64,000 bases of DNA from Psychrobacter glacincola (GCF_904846215.1 NZ_CAJGZK010000014.1:18800-82799), one strand, 5' to 3'. Positions 46,321 to 56,744 are shown, counted from the first letter of the stretch. Program-made: numbers and translations. Notes: generated by a model from the sequence alone, not told the origin.

Positions 46321-46752
46321 CTACAGCTTGTTTTTTGACTTAAACGGCTCAGAGAATTGCAAAATCAAAAAGCCAACCACAGACAAGATAATCGCAATCT
46401 CATACCGCCCATAAGCGACCGAAATACCAATAGCACCGGTATTCCAGAGACTTGCTGCCGTTGCCGTGCCTTTTGAGCCCTGTTCATTTTTGAATATCGC
46501 GCCACCACCGATAAAACCCATGCCAGTGATAATAGCGTACATGATTCTCGCCTCACCAGTCGCATCATAAATATCCATACCAACGAGCATAAAAGCACAG
46601 GAAGCAATGGTCACTAAAGGAAAGGTTCTAAGCCCTGCGCCGTTGTCTTTCATCTCGCGGTTGAGTGCAATCGGCAAAGAGAGAATAAAAGCAATTCCCA
46701 ATTGAAAAAAATGAAATTGCATCAGCTCCATATCGATATCAAATACAAACAT
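46321..46752 (-). CDS. MgtC/SapB family membrane protein
   Basis: This 143-residue protein has four predicted helices. The MgtC domain is recognised by IALNREMKDNGAGLRTFPLV, ITGMGFIGGGAIFK and ATAASLWNTGAIGI. It lacks the C-terminal cytosolic domain of Salmonella MgtC, so it is the short SapB-like type. Proteins of the family relate to magnesium stress and envelope ATPase control; role here is inferred only. AGGAG precedes ATG 46752. Confidence 0.9.
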   Translation of the reverse strand: MFVFDIDMELMQFHFFQLGIAFILSLPIALNREMKDNGAGLRTFPLVTIASCAFMLVGMDIYDATGEARIMYAIITGMGFIGGGAIFKNEQGSKGTATAASLWNTGAIGISVAYGRYEIAIILSVVGFLILQFSEPFKSKNKL

Positions 46753-46863
46753 AGCGTACTAACTCCTCTTATAGCGATACACGTTTTAATTTTTAGTATT
46801 GGTTATGAGCTTGTTTATTGTTTTACAAAATACGATTTAAGTCACTGCTAGCTGTCAACTGAT

Positions 46864-48042
46864 TTAGTCAGCGCAGATTTTTGCTACGGTTTGTCTTGCC
46901 ATCTGATAGCAGCTTTCGATGTTACCTTGGCCGCACCAATCACCGCTGACAATCCATTGACGCGGCTCATCAACTAAGATACCTAACTCTTCGTGATCAG
47001 GCTGTTTAAGAGTTGCTGCATAACGCCAACGATGACAGTCAACTTGGCTCGGCGTACTTTCATCATTCCAGCTCAAAGCTTGCTGTGCTGCCTGTAGTAA
47101 CTGCGCTTTTACAATATCAATATCGTCATCAACGTGCTGCTCTGACCAATCATTGCGCGCATGGATCGTGACACTGGGCAGCAACTGGTCATGAGCGAGC
47201 TTCTCATGCTCGATAAATATTCGCGCCAGTGCCGCATCATGCACATAAGCCACATCCCATAAAGGTGTCAGGCTACTTAAGGTATCAGGTAGTGGCTGCC
47301 CATCATCCCAACCTAGCATCAAGGTATAGCAGGCTTGCATCTGTGCTTCGGTAATTTTCGCTTGCTCACTAAAATTACTATTTGCCATCATATCTACCGC
47401 TTGACCGCTGGGCGCTGTACAAATAACCCAATCAAAATTTCCAAGGCTGTTGCCATTTTCATCAAACAGCTCAGTTTTGCTATTAGTCTCATTCTGTTCT
47501 ATAAAATGCTCGTTACATAATGGCGCCACACGGGTTTTAAACTTTATAGTGGTATGCGCTAGTTCATCAGCCAATACGCGACCCCAACTGGTCATTTTGG
47601 GCGTGCTAATATAACGCGCTTGGGTACTACTCCACTTTTCCTTGGCTTGTATGTCAGCATTCTGAGCGGCATCGTCAGAAGGTATTAAATCCACTACATT
47701 GGCGCGCCACGGCTGTAGTAAACCTGTTTTTAACCAAGGTTTGATAAAATGTTGAAAATCGTTACTCTTAGCAGTAAAAAACTGCGCACCAAATGCCCAT
47801 TGCCAATTTTGATGTGTCGCACTGTCTGTGCAATAACGTGTTGCTAAACGACCGACGCTACGGGACTTCTCAAAAATAACAATGTTTGGCACGACCGACT
47901 TGCTTTTGACAGCAACGTTGGCATTGTCGTTAGTAAACGCGCGCTCCAATAAAGTGGCCGTAAATAAACCGGTCAAACCACCACCGATAATGGCAATTTT
48001 CGGTATGGATTGTTGAGTCGCATGCAAAGTAGAATCAGTCAT
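46864..48042 (-). CDS. Renalase-like NAD(P)/FAD-dependent oxidoreductase
   Basis: This 392-residue protein has an N-terminal FAD-binding Rossmann motif (IAIIGGGLTGLFTATLLE, about residues 16-33), the SRSVGRLATRY segment and a C-terminal dinucleotide part ending in SGDWCGQGNIESCYQMA. This matches the bacterial renalase-like group related to amine oxidases. Family members oxidise dihydro-NAD isomers; the substrate here is unproven. It is probably a single-gene unit. Repeat copy 12 lies about 100 bases upstream of its start. Confidence 0.85.
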   Translation of the reverse strand: MTDSTLHATQQSIPKIAIIGGGLTGLFTATLLERAFTNDNANVAVKSKSVVPNIVIFEKSRSVGRLATRYCTDSATHQNWQWAFGAQFFTAKSNDFQHFIKPWLKTGLLQPWRANVVDLIPSDDAAQNADIQAKEKWSSTQARYISTPKMTSWGRVLADELAHTTIKFKTRVAPLCNEHFIEQNETNSKTELFDENGNSLGNFDWVICTAPSGQAVDMMANSNFSEQAKITEAQMQACYTLMLGWDDGQPLPDTLSSLTPLWDVAYVHDAALARIFIEHEKLAHDQLLPSVTIHARNDWSEQHVDDDIDIVKAQLLQAAQQALSWNDESTPSQVDCHRWRYAATLKQPDHEELGILVDEPRQWIVSGDWCGQGNIESCYQMARQTVAKICAD

Positions 48043-48142
48043 AATGACAATAGACCTTATAGAATATTTGGTAAAATAATAAGTAGTCAGATGAAAATAA
48101 GGGGGTTATTCTAAAAAATATTGAACCTCTAAAGCCTGCTAA

Positions 48143-48286
48143 TATAGTTAATCCACTTTTAAAAGACTGCAACACTACTAGGGTTAATTATTTGCAGCCT
48201 CTGTCTGCGTAAGCACAGCAAGCAAGAAAATTAACCCCAGTAGTACTTTATAATGTTTGTATTTCTTTTATTTAGGAGCAACTATA
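48143..48286 (-). mobile_element. Correia-like palindromic element, copy 12 (arm type B)
   Basis: This 144-bp element runs from TATAGTTAATCCACTTTT to TTTAGGAGCAACTATA. The inner arms CACTACTAGGGTTAAT and ATTAACCCCAGTAGT(A) pair almost perfectly. The core is in minus orientation. It lies between the renalase-like gene and acs, followed by the acs terminator. Confidence 0.88.
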
Positions 48287-48301
48287 TCCATGATATCTCG
48301 G

Positions 48302-48337
48302 TAAAAAGCCATGCTACTTTTATAGCATGGCTTTTTA
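48302..48337. terminator. Terminator after acs
   Basis: Perfect stem AAAAAGCCATGCTA/TAGCATGGCTTTTT with A and T tracts on both sides; it serves acs on the minus strand and can act both ways. Confidence 0.92.
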
Positions 48338-48397
48338 CCTTGGCTTCCAATCATTTTTAAGCATTGATCCTATTAAAATTTTATTGTTATTGAACAA

Positions 48398-50365
48398 TCA
48401 ATGTGATTTTGCCCGTTCTATCTTGACCACTTCGACGAGCTCGTTGATAACTGAGCTGTCAGCAAGAGTGGATAAATCACCGAGTCCAACATATTGTCCT
48501 GCGGCAAGACTACGCAATATGCGGCGCATGATTTTACCAGAGCGCGTTTTGGGTAACACATTGACCATATAGATGGCATCTAGATTGGCAATCGGACCAA
48601 TCTCAGAGCGTACATGACGGTTTAATTCTGCTTTTAGTGACTCAGTTGCTTTTTCACTCGACTTTAAAATAACAAAAGCGCAAATTCCCATACCACGTAT
48701 ATCGTGCGGCATTCCTACCACTGCTGCCTCTGCCGTCGCTGGGTGGGCAACTATCGCGCTTTCAATCTCTGCAGTACCCAGTCGATGTCCTGACACATTA
48801 AGCACATCGTCGACACGACCAGTAATCCAATAGTGGCCATCTTCATCACGCTGCACCCCATCACCCGTAAAATAATAGCCGGGATATTCGGTAAAGTATG
48901 TCGCTAAAAACCGCGCATGGTCTTTATAAATAGTACGCATTTGACCCGGCCAGCTACTATTAATTGCCAAATTACCCTCAGCAGCACCATCTAGTGCGAC
49001 GCCATCGGTATCAATAACTTCTGGTATGATTCCGTATAGCGGATTCATCGCTGCGCCCGGCTTCATTGCCACCGTCCCCGGTATTGGCGCGAGCATGATA
49101 CCGCCCGTTTCTGTCTGCCACCATGTATCAACAACCGGACACTTACCGCCACCGACGATATGATAGTACCAGTCCCACGCTTCAGGATTGATAGGCTCAC
49201 CAACTGTCCCAAGTAAGCGCAGACTTGAGCGCGCAGACTCACGAACAAAGGTATCGCCCTCTTTCATCATGGCGCGGATAGCGGTCGGCGCGGTATATAA
49301 GACAGTGATTTGGTGCTTATCGATAATATGCCCAATGCGCGCCCATGTCGGATACTCTGGCACGCCCTCAAACATCACCGTCGTGGTGCCATTGGCTAGC
49401 GGTGCGTAAGTGGCGTAGGTATGACCTGTTACCCAACCGACGTCTGCGGTACACCAGTATACATCATCCTCTTTGATATCGAAAACATCACGAAACGTGG
49501 ACAGCGCATAAGTAATATAGCCACCTGTAGTATGCAACACGCCTTTTGGCTTACCCGTTGATCCTGATGTATATAATAAAAACAGCGGGTCTTCTGCATT
49601 CATCACTTCAGGTTCACAGTGCTGCGACTCACCATCGACCAAGCTGTGATACCAGATATCGCGGCGACCACTCATCGGCACAGAGTTGCCTGTACGATGG
49701 ACGACGATAACATTACTGACGCTGCCTGTGCCATCCATATCCAGCGCGCGATCGACATTGGCTTTGAGTGGCGTACGTTTATTACCACGGATACCTTCAT
49801 CAGCAGTGATAACAAGCTTAGACTGGCTATCAATGATGCGGTTGCCCAAGCTCTCAGCAGAAAAACCGCCAAAGACCACCGAATGTACCGCGCCGATACG
49901 GGTACATGACAGCATGGCGACCATGGCTTCCGGTATCATCGGCATATAAAGGGTCACGCGATCGCCCTTTTTGACCCCAAGCTTGCGCATGGCATTACCT
50001 AAGCGACAAACCGCTTCATGCAGCTCTTTAAATGAGATGATTTTATGTAGAGAAGGATGATCCCCTTCCCAAATGATGGCAGGCTTGTAGGGGTTGTTTT
50101 TGACATGGCGATCCAGACAGTTGACCGAAATATTCAGCTCGCCATCTTCAAACCACTTAATGCGAAAATCGTCTAAGTCGTAGCTGACGTCACTGATTTT
50201 GGTGGGCTTTTTTATCCAATCAATCAGCTCGGCACGCTTCGCCCAAAAAGCATCTGTCGCTTCAGGTGATGCAATGGATTGCTTATATTGTTCAGCATAC
50301 TGCTCGGCAGTAACATTGGCGGCGGCAAGGAATTCAGGCGCAATTGGAAATGATTTTTGAGTCAT
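48398..50365 (-). CDS. acs: Acetyl-CoA synthetase (AMP-forming)
   Basis: Acs activates acetate to acetyl-CoA through acetyl-AMP, the high-affinity acetate scavenging route. The 655-residue protein has the P-loop [14 protein letters not shown], the WWQTETGG adenylate motif, YYFTGDG and the C-terminal [11 protein letters not shown], whose last Lys region is the acetylation-controlled site. AAAAGGAT precedes ATG 50365. With ackA-pta in this window the strain has both acetate routes. Confidence 0.96.
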   Translation of the reverse strand: MTQKSFPIAPEFLAAANVTAEQYAEQYKQSIASPEATDAFWAKRAELIDWIKKPTKISDVSYDLDDFRIKWFEDGELNISVNCLDRHVKNNPYKPAIIWEGDHPSLHKIISFKELHEAVCRLGNAMRKLGVKKGDRVTLYMPMIPEAMVAMLSCTRIGAVHSVVFGGFSAESLGNRIIDSQSKLVITADEGIRGNKRTPLKANVDRALDMDGTGSVSNVIVVHRTGNSVPMSGRRDIWYHSLVDGESQHCEPEVMNAEDPLFLLYTSGSTGKPKGVLHTTGGYITYALSTFRDVFDIKEDDVYWCTADVGWVTGHTYATYAPLANGTTTVMFEGVPEYPTWARIGHIIDKHQITVLYTAPTAIRAMMKEGDTFVRESARSSLRLLGTVGEPINPEAWDWYYHIVGGGKCPVVDTWWQTETGGIMLAPIPGTVAMKPGAAMNPLYGIIPEVIDTDGVALDGAAEGNLAINSSWPGQMRTIYKDHARFLATYFTEYPGYYFTGDGVQRDEDGHYWITGRVDDVLNVSGHRLGTAEIESAIVAHPATAEAAVVGMPHDIRGMGICAFVILKSSEKATESLKAELNRHVRSEIGPIANLDAIYMVNVLPKTRSGKIMRRILRSLAAGQYVGLGDLSTLADSSVINELVEVVKIERAKSH

Positions 50366-50409
50366 TGTCTTTATCCTTTTTAATAGTTATTACTGACGAC
50401 AGTGCCACT

Positions 50410-50418
50410 AATATAGCA
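50410..50418 (-). promoter_or_regulatory. Candidate extended -10 promoter of acs
   Basis: On the minus strand TGCTATATT is an extended -10 lying about 45 bases upstream of the acs start. No strong -35 is visible. Confidence 0.4.
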
Positions 50419-50647
50419 ATTTTGAGTTCATAAGCGGTTTATTGTACTCAACAAAGTATCAATAATTATTTATAAATGAAAGGCTATCAATAAGCGCAAC
50501 TGCGACAACGACAGGCTATAAGGTGTCATCTTCCATAATGAATGACGTCTGAGTTCTAGTTTGACAAATAAGGGCGGGTGATGCAAGACATCAACCGTTA
50601 ATAGTAATAATCTCGAAGTACATACGCACACTTAGAAGTTATAACGC

Positions 50648-50677
50648 TTGCAGGCCATACTATTGTATGGCCTGCAA
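50648..50677. repeat. Perfect 13-bp hairpin between the binding-protein gene and acs
   Basis: TTGCAGGCCATAC and GTATGGCCTGCAA are perfectly complementary around a TATT loop, 40 bases beyond the stop of the ABC binding-protein gene. There is no T tract on either side, so it may be an mRNA-stabilising or rho-assisted 3' end. The rest of the gap 50419-50647 shows nothing else. Confidence 0.75.
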
Positions 50678-50717
50678 TTGGCTTGCTGCTATCAAAATGT
50701 CACTAAATAGACAGTAC

Positions 50718-51950
50718 TTACTTAAGCTGGGTGACGGTTTTCCATGCCCCATTTTGTACTTGTGACAAGTAGACGTCGTTAATTGCGACATGGCTCTTAG
50801 GAGTAATAGCGACAGTAGATCCTGTGACTCCATCAACGAAACTGACTGTCTCTAGACCGGTATTAAATGTGTCGGCATTTAAGTCAGGGCCTGCAGCTTT
50901 AAGTCCATCAACGGTAATTCTTGCAGAAAGATAACCAATAATAGCGCCTGCTGATGCGTCTTCACCGGTGGCTTTTTTGAACTTCTCAACCCAAGCTTTG
51001 GTCTCAGGCTCATTCGCTCTTAGTGCCAAATCATTATAGTACGAAACCGCATATAGACCTTCACTGGCGCCGCCTGGTGCCGCAGCAACTGCCGGATGAA
51101 AACCGGTTGCAGGAGAGATGAATTTCACATCATCCCAGCCCATGGCGTTTGCCGTACCTACTGCAGTGATCGCGCCTCGTATGGTCAGAGACAGCGCGAC
51201 TAGATCACACTTAGAGTCTCTAAGTTTGGCGATCGCACCTGAAAAGTCTGTTTCATCCGGACGATGTGAGCTGGCCTGAACTAAAGTAACATTGGGGTTA
51301 CTATCGCTGATTTCCTTAACTGCTTCATTTGTCTCTTCACCATAATCTGAAGGGATATACATGACACATAAATTGCTAATATCATTTTGGGCAATCAGAT
51401 ATTCTATACCTAACTTCATTGAGTCGTAATAAGTACTACCAATAGTATAACGACGATTCAGAGCACCTTCTTCTTGCATAGGCCTTGCAAAAGTGATCGG
51501 CATGACACTAGGTACATTGGCGCGATCCATAATTGGGAAGCTGGCTAAGTTATGCGGTGTACCTAACGACATTAACATCGCAAATACTTTATCGCGGCTA
51601 ACCAGCTTGTTAGCGGCCTGTACGGCATTTGGTACTTGATAAGAATGGTCTTCGACGATGTAGCGAATCTTTCGACCATTAACACCGCCTTTAGCGTTCA
51701 CTTCATCGAAGTACATATTGGCCGCTGCAACCGCAGGATTACCAAATCCAGCAAACGGACCAGATAAATCAAGCGCACCACCAAGGATAATTTCAGTATC
51801 GGTCACGCCTTGTACTGGTATCTCACTAGCAGAAGCTGCGGCCTTAGTGTCAGTGCCAGTCGCTGCTGTGGTTTCTGGATCGCTACATCCGACTAAACCC
51901 ATCGTACCGACCGTTAGTGCCATTAACGTCGTTTTGAATGTCCATTTCAT
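50718..51950 (-). CDS. Branched-chain-type ABC transporter substrate-binding lipoprotein
   Basis: This 410-residue periplasmic binding protein is of the LivJ/LivK (type I fold) family. It has lipobox LVGC (Cys22), then a low-complexity Ala/Thr linker, and the family start EIILGGALDLSGPFAGFGNP, followed by LVSRDKVFAMLMSLGT and the later FISPATGFHP. The ligand is unknown; the divergence from LivK and the adjacent acyl-CoA ligase argue against simple amino acids. AGGAGAAAGG precedes ATG 51950. It is the last gene of the import cluster and is separated from the ligase gene by 117 bases that hold a 15-bp triple repeat. Confidence 0.9.
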   Translation of the reverse strand: MKWTFKTTLMALTVGTMGLVGCSDPETTAATGTDTKAAASASEIPVQGVTDTEIILGGALDLSGPFAGFGNPAVAAANMYFDEVNAKGGVNGRKIRYIVEDHSYQVPNAVQAANKLVSRDKVFAMLMSLGTPHNLASFPIMDRANVPSVMPITFARPMQEEGALNRRYTIGSTYYDSMKLGIEYLIAQNDISNLCVMYIPSDYGEETNEAVKEISDSNPNVTLVQASSHRPDETDFSGAIAKLRDSKCDLVALSLTIRGAITAVGTANAMGWDDVKFISPATGFHPAVAAAPGGASEGLYAVSYYNDLALRANEPETKAWVEKFKKATGEDASAGAIIGYLSARITVDGLKAAGPDLNADTFNTGLETVSFVDGVTGSTVAITPKSHVAINDVYLSQVQNGAWKTVTQLK

Positions 51951-52008
51951 TGCCTTTCTCCTTGCGACTGGGTCGCTATCAGTTGGATGTGATGGTAAAT
52001 TTAATAGC

Positions 52009-52053
52009 GCTGATCTGTACTAAGCTGATCTGTACTAAGCTGATCTGCACTAA
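52009..52053. repeat. Tandem repeat, 3 x 15 bp, before the binding-protein gene
   Basis: GCTGATCTGTACTAA occurs three times in a row, the last copy with one change (GCACTAA). It lies 59 bases upstream of the binding-protein start codon and just after the ligase stop, in the position of a promoter, operator array or mRNA leader. Confidence 0.85.
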
Positions 52054-52067
52054 ATAGTCGCACTTAC

Positions 52068-54035
52068 TCAGTACATAGAGTCAATTAAAGCATGATGCTT
52101 CTTCTCAACCAGATTTCTTTTTAATTTCATAGTAGCGGTCAACTCATCATCTTCGGGGCTGAGGAGCACATCGATGAGTCGAAAGCGTTTTATCGTTTCT
52201 ACTTGAGCTAATGTCTCATTAGCAGACTGTACAACTTCATCTATCAAAGCGATGACTTCTGGGGCATGACACAATGAGCGAAAATCAGAGAACATCACTT
52301 GATTGTCTTGCGCATATTTTTCGACATTTTCTTGATCTATCATGATAAGGCAAGTCAGGTACTTACGCTTATCGCCGATGACGACCGCATCTGATATATA
52401 AGGCGAAAATTTAAGTTTACTCTCTATAACTGCTGGCGTGACGTTCTTACCGCCTGCTGTGATGATAATATCCTTGATACGGCCTGTAATGAATATATAG
52501 CCTTCTCTTATTTCACCAACATCGCCTGTATGGAGCCAGCCATCGCGCAAGTCCTCAGCTGTTTTTTCAGGCTTGTTCCAATACCCTGCAAACACATGAC
52601 CGCCTTTTACCAGTATTTCACCATTGTCAGCGATACGGACTTCAGAATTTGGTAGGGCTTTGCCTACGCTACCGATCATTTGTTCCTCAGACGTGTTTAT
52701 TGAAATGACGCCCGTACTTTCAGTCATGCCGTAGCCTTCATAGATAGGCACTCCTATTGCATGAAACCAGCGGATAATATCTAATGATATTGGCGCCGCA
52801 CCAGTGGTAGCACGGCGAACATTAGTCATCCCAATGAGGTCACGAATCTTGCGTAATACGAGTTTGTCCCAAAACTGGTAACGAAGCCGTTGGCCAGTCG
52901 TGGGCTTCTTGCCTGCCATCGTCATATCAGCGTAGTCATGACCTGCTTTTAATGCCTGATCAAATGCCCAGACATTAACGGCACTGGCATCGCTGCGCAT
53001 GTTGCTAATAGAGGCATACATTTTTTCCCATAATCTAGGAACGGCGGTAAAGGTATCGGGCGATACTTCTTTCATATTCTCAAATACGGTTTCGGTACTC
53101 TCAGCAAAGTTGACAATACAGCCCCTATGAATAGGCAGATCTACTGAAATTAAACGCTCTAACACATGGCACAAAGGTAGAAAACATAGCTGCTCATCAG
53201 TGGGTAGGATTTCGATGACCTCGATGCTAGTCTTCATCTCAAAAAGCGTGTTGGCATGCGTTAGAATGGCACCTTTTGGATCGCCAGTAGTACCCGAAGT
53301 ATAAATAAGCGTGCGTATGTCGTTCGCTGTGCTTTGATCAATATAACTGCTAAAACGCTCTAAAGCGTTGTCAGCATTTTGACCAAGCAGATACAGCTCA
53401 TCTAAGAATATAACCTGATCATCCTCTAGACTGCGTAGACCTTTACGCTCAAAGACAATTACTTTTTTGATACTAGTCGCTTGCTCACGAATCTCAAAAA
53501 ATTTGTGTAATTGCTCATCATTTTCAACGATCAAGAACTTAGATTGACTGTCGTTAAGTATATAGGCGAGCTGCTCGGCACTGTCTGTGGTATAAACGCC
53601 ATTAGGTATACCGCCAACGCCGCAGATACCCATATCACAGTAGAGCCATTCTTTATTGTCTTCACTCAAAATAGAGACTGTATCTCCTTTGGTCAGACCA
53701 AGCTCAACAAGAGCCATCCCAATGTCGCAGCCGCGATGATAATAATCTAGCCAACTGTGACTTTGCCAAATACCCAAAGCCTTTTCGCGATGGGCGGTTT
53801 TATTACCTCGACTCAAGCAAACCTGTCGCCAAAGCTTGGTCAAGGTGTCACACCCTTCTAAGACTTGGGGCGCATGATCAAAAGGCGCATTGCGTATCTT
53901 GTGACTGTAATCATTGTTATGAGAGGATGCTTCTGTATAAGACGATGCGTGCACTACAGGGGCTACCCTAGTGACAGGGGTATCAGAAGTAGAGTTGTGA
54001 GTTGCATCAATCAAGTTATCAATAAGATTAGTCAT
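52068..54035 (-). CDS. Long-chain acyl-CoA synthetase (AMP-binding)
   Basis: This 655-residue ligase forms acyl-AMP then acyl-CoA. The AMP-binding motif LIYTSGTTGDPKGAILTH, the GYGMTES adenylate motif, GWLHTGDVG and the C-terminal GRIKDIIITAGGKN are intact. It resembles the FAA1/FadD15-type long-chain ligases rather than acs. ATG 54035 follows the livF stop by five bases; a GTG at 54068 would overlap livF. It is within an ABC import operon, so the imported compound may be a carboxylic acid that is activated at once. The substrate is not defined by the sequence. Confidence 0.9.
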   Translation of the reverse strand: MTNLIDNLIDATHNSTSDTPVTRVAPVVHASSYTEASSHNNDYSHKIRNAPFDHAPQVLEGCDTLTKLWRQVCLSRGNKTAHREKALGIWQSHSWLDYYHRGCDIGMALVELGLTKGDTVSILSEDNKEWLYCDMGICGVGGIPNGVYTTDSAEQLAYILNDSQSKFLIVENDEQLHKFFEIREQATSIKKVIVFERKGLRSLEDDQVIFLDELYLLGQNADNALERFSSYIDQSTANDIRTLIYTSGTTGDPKGAILTHANTLFEMKTSIEVIEILPTDEQLCFLPLCHVLERLISVDLPIHRGCIVNFAESTETVFENMKEVSPDTFTAVPRLWEKMYASISNMRSDASAVNVWAFDQALKAGHDYADMTMAGKKPTTGQRLRYQFWDKLVLRKIRDLIGMTNVRRATTGAAPISLDIIRWFHAIGVPIYEGYGMTESTGVISINTSEEQMIGSVGKALPNSEVRIADNGEILVKGGHVFAGYWNKPEKTAEDLRDGWLHTGDVGEIREGYIFITGRIKDIIITAGGKNVTPAVIESKLKFSPYISDAVVIGDKRKYLTCLIMIDQENVEKYAQDNQVMFSDFRSLCHAPEVIALIDEVVQSANETLAQVETIKRFRLIDVLLSPEDDELTATMKLKRNLVEKKHHALIDSMY

Positions 54036-54040
54036 GATTA

Positions 54041-54886
54041 TTATCGCCAAGTCTTTTTGCGTTTCCACCGAGTGGCTTCCGCTGTGTTGTCTTTGGTTTG
54101 TCCGAGGTAGAACTCTTTGATATCGTCAGAGTGCATCAGCTTGTCTGCTGAGCCTGCCATGACAATACGTCCGGTCTCTAACACATAACCGTAATCCGCT
54201 GCTGCAAGAGCGACTCTTGCGTTTTGCTCAACCAACAAGATCGTCACGCCTTGCTCTTTATTCAATCGACGAACGATGGCAAATATTTCTTGTACCAACA
54301 GTGGTGACAGCCCAAGAGAAGGCTCATCGAGTAGCATGAGTGAGGGGCGTGACATCAGACCGCGACCGATAGCTAACATCTGCTGCTGACCACCGGACAT
54401 CGTACCAGCTGCTTGAGTGCGGCGATCTTTTAGTATTGGAAAGTACTCATATATCATCTCAACATCACGCTGTGTCTCAGACTTGTCACGTCGCGTATAA
54501 GCGCCCATCGCCAAGTTTTCGGCAACGCTCAAAAATGGAAATACCTCTCTACCTTCTGGTACATGCGACAAGCCTTTCTTCACTAGCCGATCAGGCTCAG
54601 TGCCATCGATACGCTCACCGTGGAACCATACTGCGCCTTTGCGAGGGTTGATAACACCAGAGATGGTTTTCATCAAGGTGGTTTTACCCGCGCCATTAGC
54701 GCCCAAAATAGTCACTACTTTGCCTTTTGGTACCTCAAGGCTCACACCCCTTAGCGCCATAACAGGGCCATAAAAAGATTCTAAATTGCGCACTTCAAGC
54801 ACGTTATTCGTAACTTCTGAATCGACCAAATTTAGCTCAATGTCAGGCGCTGCAGATGACAGTGGTTTCTTAATAGATTGCATCAA
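54041..54886 (-). CDS. livF: ABC transporter ATP-binding protein, LivF type
   Basis: This is one of two ATPases of a branched-chain-type importer. Walker A is GANGAGKTT, the signature is MSGGQQQMLAIGRGL, Walker B is LMLLDEPSLGLSP, and the switch His is replaced by the usual LivF VEQNAR. It has 281 residues, longer than the typical 235, with an N-terminal extension of about 25 residues and a basic C-terminal tail (RWKRKKTWR). Its start overlaps the end of livG by four bases (ATGA). Confidence 0.92.
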   Translation of the reverse strand: MMQSIKKPLSSAAPDIELNLVDSEVTNNVLEVRNLESFYGPVMALRGVSLEVPKGKVVTILGANGAGKTTLMKTISGVINPRKGAVWFHGERIDGTEPDRLVKKGLSHVPEGREVFPFLSVAENLAMGAYTRRDKSETQRDVEMIYEYFPILKDRRTQAAGTMSGGQQQMLAIGRGLMSRPSLMLLDEPSLGLSPLLVQEIFAIVRRLNKEQGVTILLVEQNARVALAAADYGYVLETGRIVMAGSADKLMHSDDIKEFYLGQTKDNTAEATRWKRKKTWR

Positions 54887-55650
54887 ATACTCTCCTGTCC
54901 AAGATAAGCTTCAATCACCTGTGGGTTGGCTTGTACCTCAGCTGCAGACCCTTGCGCCAAAAACTTACCTTCAGCCACTGCCAACACTCGATCTGACACC
55001 CGATTCACTAAGCTCATGTCATGCTCTACCATCAAGATAGTCAGACCTAAGTCTTTTTGCATATCTTCGATCCACCATGCCATCTCAGAAGTTTCTTCTA
55101 CACTGAGACCTGAGGCCGGCTCATCGAGCAAAATAAGCTTTGGGTTAGCCGCCAACGCTCTGGCAATTTCGACTACTTTTCTAATACCATAAGGCAAGCC
55201 TGCAATCAGCAGATCTCGATAAGGGGCTAACTCTAAAAAATCTATAATCTTCTCAACTTGCAGACGATGCTCGCGCTCACTACGGCGCACCTTTGGTGAG
55301 AATAGCAAGTCCTGTATCCATGTCGTATTGCGCTGCGAATGACGACCGATAAGTAGGTTTTGTAATACACTAGAGTGATCAAACAGCTCGATATTCTGAA
55401 AAGTACGCGCAATGCCAAGTTTGGCAATATCATGAGCCGGCAATCGCGTAATATCAGTACCGTCAAAGGTAATACGACCACTAAGCGGCTCGTACAAGCG
55501 ACTGATTAAGTTAAAAATAGTCGATTTACCAGCGCCATTAGGCCCTACGATAGTAAATACTTCGCCCTCTTGCACCTCAAAGCTAATATTATCAACCGCT
55601 TTAACGCCACCAAACGCGATAGATAATGACTCCACTTGTAATAGGCTCAT
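54883..55650 (-). CDS. livG: ABC transporter ATP-binding protein, LivG type
   Basis: This is the second ATPase. Walker A is GPNGAGKSTIFNL and Walker B LILLDEPASGLS, followed by MVEHDMSLV with the switch His. The signature region reads LPYGIRKVVEIARAL, a LivG-like variant of LSGGQ. At 255 residues it is standard. It overlaps livM and livF by four bases each, showing tight translational coupling. Confidence 0.93.
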   Translation of the reverse strand: MSLLQVESLSIAFGGVKAVDNISFEVQEGEVFTIVGPNGAGKSTIFNLISRLYEPLSGRITFDGTDITRLPAHDIAKLGIARTFQNIELFDHSSVLQNLLIGRHSQRNTTWIQDLLFSPKVRRSEREHRLQVEKIIDFLELAPYRDLLIAGLPYGIRKVVEIARALAANPKLILLDEPASGLSVEETSEMAWWIEDMQKDLGLTILMVEHDMSLVNRVSDRVLAVAEGKFLAQGSAAEVQANPQVIEAYLGQESI

Positions 55651-56744
55651 CGCATACGCTCCGTTTTAAGATAAGTTTTGGAGCGGCGGAACAGACCTTT
55701 TCGATATAACGGAAACAGTCTGAACCAAGTACGTATTTTTACCCATATACCGTAGATACCACGTGGCTCATAGATAATCATCACGACGATGACCAAAGCA
55801 AATAACGCCGTATCAACACCAGGAATACTGGTGATACTAGCGCCAGTACTTTGACCAATGACGTCGCCTAAGACAGCAATAACTTGTGGTAATAAGACGA
55901 CGACGATTGCGCCAAAAAACGCACCATGTATAGAGCCTAAACCACCAATGACAATCTGCAGTAGTATGGTTATGGAGATAATAACGGTAAAGCTCTCATA
56001 GTTGACCGCTTGCACAAAATGCCCATACATAGCACCGCCAATAGCAGTAATTGCACAGGATAAGCTAAAGGCCAAAGTTTTTGCTTGTGGGACATTGACG
56101 CCAAGGGCGCGGGCAGAGACTTCACTGTCTCTAATGGCCAAAAAAGAGCGGCCAGTACTGCTTCTGAGCAGATTAATATAGCCAAAGGTAATCAGCACCA
56201 CTAGCGCCAAGCATAAGTAATAAAAGGCCTTTGGCGTGACGTATCGATCGATAGTATAACCAAAGAAATTAATGGGGGACGCAAAGCTGCCAGAGATGCC
56301 GCCGGTAATGGGCTCAGCAACGATAGCTATATCTTCGATGATAATGCTAAGCGCCAAAGTGGCAATGGCCAAATAGATACCACTAGTTCTTAAGATTGGT
56401 CTGGCAATCATTGCACCGATGACACCTGTAATCAGCGCACAGGCAATTAAAGCCGGAAAAAAATTCCAGCCTCGGCTCATGAGTGCCAGATGGCTAAAGG
56501 CCCCTATGGCCATAAAGGCGGCATGACCTAAACTGACTTGTCCGGTATGACCCGTCAAGAGCATAAGACCAAGTCCTGCTATAGACCAAATTAATATGGC
56601 GCTAAGCTCACTAATATAATAGCTACTTAACAACCAAGGTGCCATTAGGAGTAGCAAGAGAAGCACGCCATATTTTATGAGTTGGCGTTTATCATCGAAG
56701 ACATTGATATCTTGATCGTAGCTGTGTTTAAACTGGGCTTTCAT
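55647..56744 (-). CDS. livM: Branched-chain-type ABC permease, LivM
   Basis: This 365-residue membrane permease has eight to ten predicted helices. LivM signatures are GLGLMLLTGHTGQVSLGHAAFM and later GSIHGAFFGAIVV. It has a basic C-terminal tail. The gene overlaps livG by four bases. A 135-base gap separates it from livH. Confidence 0.92.
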   Translation of the reverse strand: MKAQFKHSYDQDINVFDDKRQLIKYGVLLLLLLMAPWLLSSYYISELSAILIWSIAGLGLMLLTGHTGQVSLGHAAFMAIGAFSHLALMSRGWNFFPALIACALITGVIGAMIARPILRTSGIYLAIATLALSIIIEDIAIVAEPITGGISGSFASPINFFGYTIDRYVTPKAFYYLCLALVVLITFGYINLLRSSTGRSFLAIRDSEVSARALGVNVPQAKTLAFSLSCAITAIGGAMYGHFVQAVNYESFTVIISITILLQIVIGGLGSIHGAFFGAIVVVLLPQVIAVLGDVIGQSTGASITSIPGVDTALFALVIVVMIIYEPRGIYGIWVKIRTWFRLFPLYRKGLFRRSKTYLKTERMR

